Assembly: GCA_020054175.1 (NCBI GenBank)
Contig: JAGVLR010000219.1
Location: 1 to 8,290 of the forward strand
Direction: 5' to 3'
Length of the DNA: 8,290 nucleotides
From: Candidatus Dadabacteria bacterium
GTDB lineage: Bacteria > Desulfobacterota_D > UBA1144 > Nemesobacterales > UBA2774
Shown here piece after piece: positions 1 to 4,707 of the stretch. Each line of letters starts with the position of its first letter. The first letter of the stretch is position 1. A program made the translations under genes and the position numbers. The notes under the pieces were generated by a model. It was not told the origin of the DNA. It did no database searches and saw only the letters and a program-made list of their open reading frames with translations.

Positions 1-39
1 AGGTTAAGGGATCAATAAATATCACCGGAGAGCGTACAC

Positions 40-738
40 ATGAAACGTCCGCTTAAAGCGATTCTCCCCGCAGTCCTCATACTTTTCGCCGGCGCGCTGG
101 CCGCCAATGCGCAGACCGAAGGGTTTAATGTAAAGACCACTGTTCAGAAAATATCCGACAACACGTCCGGATTTTTAAACAGCGTTATTGCCGCCTCTAA
201 AAACAATCCGGCGGAATCCATTCCAAAAGAGCTAGTATGCGAGGCCGGTTGTTATATCGTTATTCCGTCGGTCTCTCCCGTACCCGGCAGGGACGACTTC
301 GCGGGCACGGGTCTTCTAACTTGCCGCGCTGCGGGGACCGGCAAACTAACTCCGCCACTCTTCTATCAGATAACCAATGTCGAATCCTTCGGTGAAAGCG
401 GAGGAGGGATAATCATATTCGTGACGGACAAGGCCGGGGTCAAATCGGTCCTTGGAGACCAGTTTCAGCTGAGCGCCGCAAACTCCGGGGCGGGTAAAGC
501 GAGAGAGAAAAGCTTAGGGGAACGGAAATCCTTCGTCGCATTTGTAAACCAGTCAGGCGGCACCCTAAAGGGATTCGACCCCGCCGGAAGCACGCTCGTT
601 TACGCAAGCGGCGACACTTTTAACGCCTATCAGCAGGACCTCGACCCTGTCGACGTAATGCTGTTCGGCATAGACGTTCCGCCGGCACTCAGGGGATTCG
701 CCACTTCGGTAGAAGAATTAACGAAAGGGTGCAAATAG
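40..738 (+). CDS. Exported SYLF (Ysc84-like) domain protein
   Basis: A 232-residue protein with a clear Sec signal peptide: basic start MKRPLK, hydrophobic core at about 7-21, and an ANA-Q cleavage site near 24/25, so it should act in the periplasm or envelope. The mature part reads like a divergent SYLF/Ysc84 domain. It has IPKEL (61-65), a Cys-Gly-Cys segment leading to IVIPSV (73-78), a Gly-rich turn with a GTGLL strand (89-93), PPLFYQI (105-111), then a Gly-Gly-Gly strand with the IIIFVTDKAGVKSVL stretch (124-138). SYLF domains bind phosphoinositides or actin in eukaryotes; their bacterial role is not settled. Four cysteines (67, 71, 95, 231) are unusual for the family and could form disulfides after export. 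The ATG at 40 is preceded by a CGGAGAG ribosome site at 26-32. It converges with the next gene, 32 nt away. The family call is by motif reading and is moderately sure. Confidence 0.68.
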   Translation: MKRPLKAILPAVLILFAGALAANAQTEGFNVKTTVQKISDNTSGFLNSVIAASKNNPAESIPKELVCEAGCYIVIPSVSPVPGRDDFAGTGLLTCRAAGTGKLTPPLFYQITNVESFGESGGGIIIFVTDKAGVKSVLGDQFQLSAANSGAGKAREKSLGERKSFVAFVNQSGGTLKGFDPAGSTLVYASGDTFNAYQQDLDPVDVMLFGIDVPPALRGFATSVEELTKGCK

Positions 739-746
739 CCGAAGTG

Positions 747-769
747 CCGAGGCTTTAAACGCCGCTCGG
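747..769. terminator. Weak hairpin between convergent genes
   Basis: CCGAG (747-751) can pair with CTCGG (765-769), with an inner GC/GC pair and a 2-nt bulge around the TTTAAAC loop. It lies in the 32-nt gap between the stop codons of the SYLF-like gene and the convergent miniprotein gene, where a shared terminator would be expected. No uridine tract follows on either strand, so this is only a weak candidate. Confidence 0.22.
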
Positions 770-770
770 A

Positions 771-974
771 TCATTCGAAATAGCACGTCCCCATTCCGTC
801 TTCTTCCTCAAAGGTCGCCTGGCAGTAGCAGATGCCTATCTCGCCGCAGTCGTAGGACGTGTTGCACTTCTTCCCCTGATTGCAGTCATCGCACACGACT
901 GGCCTGGTGCCGAGATACAAACCCACCGAACCCACCGCGGCGGCGATCACAAACGCAAGGATTAATTTTCTCAT
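771..974 (-). CDS. Cys-rich membrane-anchored miniprotein
   Basis: A 67-residue protein that I do not recognise as a named family. Residues 4-21 are a single hydrophobic segment after a basic start (MRKL), fitting an uncleaved anchor or a signal peptide. The exported part is short, acidic and has seven cysteines (28, 31, 37, 43, 49, 51, 64), including CDDC and CYC, so disulfide bonding or metal binding outside the cytoplasm is plausible. The start is the ATG at 974, because GGGAGG lies about 5 nt upstream; a GTG at 995 in the same frame would put this ribosome site inside the coding region. It begins 22 nt after the stop of the 414-residue Cys-rich gene on the same strand, so the two are very likely cotranscribed and may share a surface role. 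The gene looks real from its ribosome site, signal and context; its function is unknown. Confidence 0.7.
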   Translation of the reverse strand: MRKLILAFVIAAAVGSVGLYLGTRPVVCDDCNQGKKCNTSYDCGEIGICYCQATFEEEDGMGTCYFE

Positions 975-996
975 AAGAACCTCCCTCGAAAACACC

Positions 997-2241
997 TTAA
1001 CGCCGGTTTGCTTTAACCTGAAATCTTCTCCGGAGCATAACCGCCATAGCCAGCCCCGAAATTATTATAAGATATAGCGAGAAATCGGCATTTTCGCCCG
1101 TCCCTGAAACCGCGCAGCTCGAGCCGCCTCCACCTCGCTTCTCTTCTCCGCAGAGCGTGCCGTTTACGTCGCACTGCGGCGTGAGGCCGAGATTCCTCTG
1201 CCTTTCGTTGAGCCTGAATACGGCATGCTCGGTTTTGGCGCTCGCCTCGCACCCGCATATCTGGCTCGCGCAGCAGCTGCAGCCAACCTCCGTCTCGAGC
1301 TTTACTATTTCCGTTATATCACATCCGCTGAGCCCCGAGCAAGCCTCTCCGACCAGCTCCCCGTCGTTACACCGCGAGGTGCAGAGCGTGGCGTCGCACG
1401 AGAATCCGGCCTGGACGCCGTTCGCCCCAAGACAGCTCTCGTACTCGCTGCAGACCTCGGCGCAGTCTACGTCCGGAGGCGGCTGCGGAATATTTGATGT
1501 AATGAGCGGGCACCCTCCGAGCGACTCCGGAGCGTCCGGGATGCATCCCCCCGGCGGCGGGACAGGTATGGTTCCCGTAACGTTCGGATTGTACGCGGCG
1601 GACCATATCAGATTATCGCCGAGCGTGCACGCCTGGTTATTCAGCCCCACCTGGTACGGGCCGTCGTAGGCAGGGCAGAGGCAGTCCACTATCCCGTCCT
1701 CTCCCGTTCTCGTACAGGGCGCCGTCATACAACCGGCGTAAAGCGACTGCGGGCAGTTCGTCTCTCCTATGCCCTCTTCGGGCACGCAATCGAAGCTGAA
1801 GGTCGAAATCATGTCTGTGTTCGGGAAGAAAGTGCCCGTATTGATGTAACCGCAGACCGGGGCGGAATTCGTCGTCTGGCAGCCGCTCCCGTCGTCGCCG
1901 CACACGTCCACGGTTTCGAGGTAAATGTCCACATTCTGTATCGCGTTTATATCGACGAAATATTTCCCGTATGGTATTTCAAAGCACTTACAGTTCGCGA
2001 ATTTCCCGTCCTCGGTAGTTTCGCAGGATATGGGCTCGGGACCGGAGTAGTAACAAAGGGCATACGGGCCGCCTTCACAGGGAAGAAAGTTCTCGGGGGC
2101 GAGCAGTATGTCGGCGTACGCAGGCCCGAACGGCGTCGTCATCATATCGTTCGGAACGAAGGTGAATCCCCCGTAAGACGATCCTGCGAATCCGCTCAAA
2201 GAAAATAAAACCGCGGCAAAAAGAACGTAACAGCGCTTCAT
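997..2241 (-). CDS. Cys-rich exported protein with C-terminal sorting tail
   Basis: A 414-residue protein with an N-terminal signal peptide (about 1-24). Two related Cys-rich units are visible, at about 55-96 and 163-198. Both run Cys, then a Tyr-Ala-x-Cys turn, a further Cys, an acidic-Asp-Gly step, a Cys-x-Cys pair, and a Gly-x-Tyr strand. A Pro-rich linker (226-257) leads to a second, denser Cys region (260-332) containing CSCC and CGC. The tail has RGGGGSSC (369-376), a hydrophobic segment (387-403) and RRRF. This Gly-rich/Cys/transmembrane/Arg layout matches the Cys-containing C-terminal sorting signals of the MYXO-CTERM, JDVT-CTERM and Synerg-CTERM type, whose processing enzymes are CPBP-type intramembrane proteases. 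The protein is therefore inferred to be surface-attached. The ATG at 2241 follows a GGGGGGAG ribosome site. The molecular function is unknown. Confidence 0.8.
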   Translation of the reverse strand: MKRCYVLFAAVLFSLSGFAGSSYGGFTFVPNDMMTTPFGPAYADILLAPENFLPCEGGPYALCYYSGPEPISCETTEDGKFANCKCFEIPYGKYFVDINAIQNVDIYLETVDVCGDDGSGCQTTNSAPVCGYINTGTFFPNTDMISTFSFDCVPEEGIGETNCPQSLYAGCMTAPCTRTGEDGIVDCLCPAYDGPYQVGLNNQACTLGDNLIWSAAYNPNVTGTIPVPPPGGCIPDAPESLGGCPLITSNIPQPPPDVDCAEVCSEYESCLGANGVQAGFSCDATLCTSRCNDGELVGEACSGLSGCDITEIVKLETEVGCSCCASQICGCEASAKTEHAVFRLNERQRNLGLTPQCDVNGTLCGEEKRGGGGSSCAVSGTGENADFSLYLIIISGLAMAVMLRRRFQVKANRR

Positions 2242-2313
2242 GGCGACTCCCCCCTTATTGACGGTTGTGAAGGCCTTATCCGGTTTCCTCTCACGACCGA
2301 ATGGATATCCCCA

Positions 2314-2342
2314 AGTATCTGGCTGTTTTAAAGTGCAGTCAA
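2314..2342 (-). promoter_or_regulatory. Candidate sigma-70 promoter for the Cys-rich operon
   Basis: On the minus strand TTGACT (2342-2337, five of six matches to the -35 consensus) is followed after 17 nt by GATACT (2319-2314, four of six matches to the -10 consensus). Transcription would start near 2307, giving a leader of about 65 nt before the ATG at 2241. The rest of the 197-nt gap (2242-2438) has an AT palindrome, TTATATATAA (2407-2416), and no clear terminator for the upstream DedA gene. Confidence 0.45.
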
Positions 2343-2438
2343 TATGCTGCTAAGCGGCAATTAATGTCGATTCCATGCAGGAAACATAATCCGGAGGGCG
2401 CTGAGGTTATATATAAGATTTGGAAGTATTCGGAGTGA

Positions 2439-3098
2439 TTAAATCTTTCCCTTGGATACGCCCGCCTTTCTCCTCTTTTTGAGGGCCTCTATTATCTCTT
2501 TCAGGGTGCCGTCCCTGGCGATTTGAATGACGGCAGGAAGCATCGAAATGATTATAATGGCCGCGATTATGGGCAGGAGGTATTTATCTATATTCGGGAT
2601 GGTAGAGCCGAGGTAATAACCGAGCGCGGTAAGCCCAATAGCCCAGAGGACCGCGCCGATAATGTTATATACGAAGAAAGTCCTGTAGTGCATTTTGCCC
2701 ACTCCCGCGAGTATGGGCGCGAAAGTACGGACGACTGGTATGAAACGCGCCAGTATGATGGTCTTGCCGCCGTATTTTGCATAATACTCCTGGGCGCGCA
2801 CGAGATGCTTTTTGTGAAAGAAGAGGGAATCCTCTTTCTTGAATATCGCTGGACCGACCTTTTTCCCGAACGCATAGCCGAAGTTATCGCCCAGCACGGC
2901 CGCGACAAAGCACACGGCCATCAAAACGGTTATATCGAAATATCCCTGGGACGCCAGAAACCCGGCCGTGAAAAGAAGCGAATCCCCCGGCAGAAAAAAG
3001 CCCACGAAAAGCCCGGACTCGGCGAATATTATCGCAAAGAGGCCTATGTACCCGGCGGTCTGAATTAATGTAACGAGGCTGAAATCGAAAAATGACAT
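2439..3098 (-). CDS. DedA/VTT family membrane protein
   Basis: A 219-residue polytopic inner-membrane protein of the DedA (SNARE-associated, VTT) superfamily. Family hallmarks are in order: FAESGLFVGFFLPGDSLL (25-42), GDNFGYAFGKKVG (70-82), and FIPVVRTFAPILAGVGKM (119-136) followed by FFVYNIIGAVLW (141-152). The residues shown to matter in E. coli YqjA/YghB (two acidic, two Arg) appear as Glu27, Asp39, Arg118 and Arg124, so the protein looks intact. Characterised relatives are proton-dependent transporters or flippases that recycle undecaprenyl phosphate or phosphatidylethanolamine and support envelope stability. Which lipid this one moves cannot be read from the sequence. The C-terminus is a basic cytoplasmic tail. 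The ATG at 3098 has no good Shine-Dalgarno match, but the family N-terminus fits this start. It is divergent from the DUF2092 gene. Confidence 0.93.
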   Translation of the reverse strand: MSFFDFSLVTLIQTAGYIGLFAIIFAESGLFVGFFLPGDSLLFTAGFLASQGYFDITVLMAVCFVAAVLGDNFGYAFGKKVGPAIFKKEDSLFFHKKHLVRAQEYYAKYGGKTIILARFIPVVRTFAPILAGVGKMHYRTFFVYNIIGAVLWAIGLTALGYYLGSTIPNIDKYLLPIIAAIIIISMLPAVIQIARDGTLKEIIEALKKRRKAGVSKGKI

Positions 3099-3172
3099 AT
3101 AGGGGATGTCCGGCCGACTATTAGGTTATAACCGATTTACGGGAATATTACACCATGTTTATCCGCTGGGGC

Positions 3173-3192
3173 GAAATTTCCTGAAATTTCAG
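3173..3192. promoter_or_regulatory. Tandem palindromic candidate operator (GAAATTTC twice)
   Basis: GAAATTTC occurs at 3173-3180 and again at 3183-3190, with centres exactly 10 bp apart (one helical turn). The second copy sits inside a perfect 12-bp palindrome, CTGAAATTTCAG (3181-3192). It lies in the divergent gap between the DedA and DUF2092 genes, where a shared operator would be expected. The regulator is unknown. Confidence 0.4.
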
Positions 3193-3296
3193 AAACCCCA
3201 TGATATTAAACACCGCGGAGAGCCGATGTCAATCCGCGTTTTCGACGCTCTCGCCGTGCCCCATAACGCTCTTCCCCGGCCCATGCCGTTTTCTCC

Positions 3297-3313
3297 GGAA
3301 TATGTTATATTCC
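3297..3313. promoter_or_regulatory. 17-bp inverted repeat upstream of the DUF2092 gene
   Basis: GGAATAT (3297-3303) and ATATTCC (3307-3313) form a perfect inverted repeat around GTT. A lone GGAATAT half-site recurs at 3142-3148, nearer the divergent DedA gene. The dyad is 65-81 nt before the DUF2092 start, a normal place for an operator. I see no convincing -35/-10 pair in the region 3099-3377, so the promoters there remain unassigned. Confidence 0.35.
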
Positions 3314-3377
3314 ACGGTTAGAGGGGGGTTATATAGATGTACTTATCGACCGGCCCGTCCAACAAAGGAGGAAACCC

Positions 3378-4223
3378 ATGAACATATACCCGAATACCAG
3401 GCCTTCAGCACCCCGTGCATGGAGCCTGAAAGCATGGTTTCATTTTGTCGTACTTACTTTTATCCTCGTTTCGGGGGTCAGTATCCAGGATGCCTCGGCA
3501 CAGTATGAATCGGGGGCCAATATAGACCCCGAAGCCGCCGCACTGCTCCAGTCGATGAGCAACTACCTCGGCAGCCGTTCGGGCTATTCGTTCAAGGCCG
3601 ATATTATGTACGACGAGGTTATCAGCTCGGGGCAGAAGATACAGTATAACGCAGAGGCAGTGGCGTATCTGACAAAGCCGGACAAGTTCGCCGTAAGCTA
3701 TATAACCGACAGGGGCGGCTACAGGTTCTGGTACGATGCCGGCCTGGGGACTATACTGGAAATCCCCGAAAACGACTATTCCACGGTCGAGCTTCCGGGA
3801 ACCGTGGACCAGGCCCTCAACAAGCTAGCCGACGAATACAAGTTCGCCCCGGCGCTGAGCGAGTTTCTCTTCATCAATACATTCAAGGTGCTCACCAGGA
3901 ACATAACGAGCGGGGTCAACGTCGGGCCGAGCAGGGTTTCAGGCACCATGTGCCAGCAGCTCGTTTTCCGGCAAAGGGACATAGACTGGCAGATCTGGAT
4001 AGAGGACGGAAAACGTCCCGTCCCGAGGAAGCTGGTCATAACCTACAAGAACCGCCCGGAATCGCCCCAGTTCATAGCGCTCATAAAAGACTGGGTTTCG
4101 GACAAATCCATCCCGAGCGCGGCCTATAAACCCGAGATTCCCAACATAAACAGCAGGGTGGAATTTTCGGAGCTGACCGGAAACCAGAGATACTCCGGCG
4201 TAAGCATAAGGTCGTTTCATTAA
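3378..4223 (+). CDS. Exported DUF2092 family protein
   Basis: A 281-residue periplasmic protein. The signal peptide has a long basic n-region (1-18), a hydrophobic core (about 20-34) and an ASA-Q cleavage site at 41/42. The mature part matches DUF2092, a LolA-like beta-sheet fold. It has AALLQSMSNYLGS (54-66), the FKADIMYDEV strand with SGQKIQYN (72-91), RFWYDAG (116-122), Val-Glu-Leu-Pro-Gly-Thr-Val-Asp (137-144), and the most conserved block, FRQRDIDWQIWIEDGKR (197-213), followed by PRKLVITYK (216-224). The length is usual for the family. By fold analogy with LolA/LolB it could bind a hydrophobic or lipid ligand in the periplasm, but no function is established. The start at 3378 is fixed by AAAGGAGG at 3364-3371. 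It stands alone on its strand and converges with the cold shock gene. Confidence 0.9.
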   Translation: MNIYPNTRPSAPRAWSLKAWFHFVVLTFILVSGVSIQDASAQYESGANIDPEAAALLQSMSNYLGSRSGYSFKADIMYDEVISSGQKIQYNAEAVAYLTKPDKFAVSYITDRGGYRFWYDAGLGTILEIPENDYSTVELPGTVDQALNKLADEYKFAPALSEFLFINTFKVLTRNITSGVNVGPSRVSGTMCQQLVFRQRDIDWQIWIEDGKRPVPRKLVITYKNRPESPQFIALIKDWVSDKSIPSAAYKPEIPNINSRVEFSELTGNQRYSGVSIRSFH

Positions 4224-4263
4224 GCGCTGAAGTGAAAGTAAACTGCAGGGGATTTGGAAGGGA

Positions 4264-4300
4264 TAAAAAAGAAACGGCGCGCCGGAAGCCCGGCGCGCCG
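4264..4300 (-). terminator. Intrinsic terminator of the cold shock gene
   Basis: A perfect 11-bp stem (CGGCGCGCCGG at 4275-4285 with its complement at 4290-4300) closes a 4-nt loop. Read on the minus strand it is followed directly by TTTCTTTTTT, a proper uridine tract, 13 nt after the cold shock stop codon. On the plus strand no T-run follows, so it serves the DUF2092 gene poorly if at all. Confidence 0.9.
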
Positions 4301-4312
4301 TAATCGGTATCG

Positions 4313-4522
4313 TTAGGCTAGTACTACATCCTGAGCCTGCGGGCCTTTCTGCCCGTTCACGACTGTGAACTCTACACGCTGGCCTTCTTCGAGTGAACGA
4401 AAGCCGGTCGCTTTGATTTCGCTGTAGTGAACGAAAACGTCTTTTTCGTTTTCAAGCTCAATAAAGCCGAAACCTTTAGTAGAATTGAACCACTTTACAG
4501 TGCCAATTTTACGTTCTGCCAT
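4313..4522 (-). CDS. csp: Cold shock protein (CspA family)
   Basis: A 69-residue single cold-shock domain that binds single-stranded RNA and DNA, melting RNA secondary structure in the cytoplasm. The nucleic-acid-binding motifs are intact: KGFGFI (RNP1, 16-21) and VFVHY (RNP2, 29-33), with the WFN aromatic patch at 11-13. The length is standard for the family. The start is the ATG at 4522, because MAERKIGTVKWF is the usual family N-terminus and AGGAGGT lies about 10 nt upstream. The frame stays open further upstream only by chance, and its first initiation codon there is a TTG at 4603. The gene is a single transcription unit with its own promoter, long leader and terminator, which fits post-transcriptional cold regulation. 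Whether it is cold-induced cannot be told. Confidence 0.97.
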   Translation of the reverse strand: MAERKIGTVKWFNSTKGFGFIELENEKDVFVHYSEIKATGFRSLEEGQRVEFTVVNGQKGPQAQDVVLA

Positions 4523-4654
4523 TGCTGGTGTAACCTCCTGTTTTAAATTGGGTTGTGCTAGTGGTTCAAAATCACTTTCAGGTACATATCCTAGAATAGA
4601 CAAGAACTACTGCAACCTTACCTATAGTTTAGCGCGTTTCAATAGTGGCGTCAA
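4523..4654 (-). promoter_or_regulatory. Promoter and long 5' leader of the cold shock gene
   Basis: On the minus strand TTGACG (4654-4649) is spaced 17 nt from TAAACT (4631-4626), a good sigma-70 pair. Transcription would begin near 4619 and give a leader of about 97 nt before the ATG at 4522. Long structured leaders are known to control cspA-type mRNAs in E. coli; I see no strong hairpin here by eye. The AT-rich stretch 4655-4707 between this promoter and the upstream fusion gene has no clear terminator. Confidence 0.55.
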
Positions 4655-4707
4655 CCTGCATTCTAAAATCGTAAAAATGTTAAAACGCCTCTTTAATAGA
4701 TAAATGT

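Noticed and set aside
1157..1669. Plus-strand open frame opposite the Cys-rich gene
   Set aside because: No ribosome site, no recognisable motifs, and it lies within the well-supported minus-strand gene.
2523..3068. Plus-strand open frame opposite the DedA gene
   Set aside because: Low-complexity charged translation; the minus-strand DedA reading is unambiguous.
3226..3321. Possible 31-residue leader peptide in the divergent gap, with GGAGA before an ATG
   Set aside because: A short unconserved-looking peptide with no motif; the ribosome-site match alone is not enough.
4275..4300. Bidirectional terminator serving the DUF2092 gene as well
   Set aside because: No T-run follows the stem on the plus strand, so only minus-strand termination is supported.
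4523..4603. N-terminal extension of the cold shock protein from a TTG at 4603
   Set aside because: The family N-terminus and a strong AGGAGGT site fix the ATG at 4522; the extension covers the leader.
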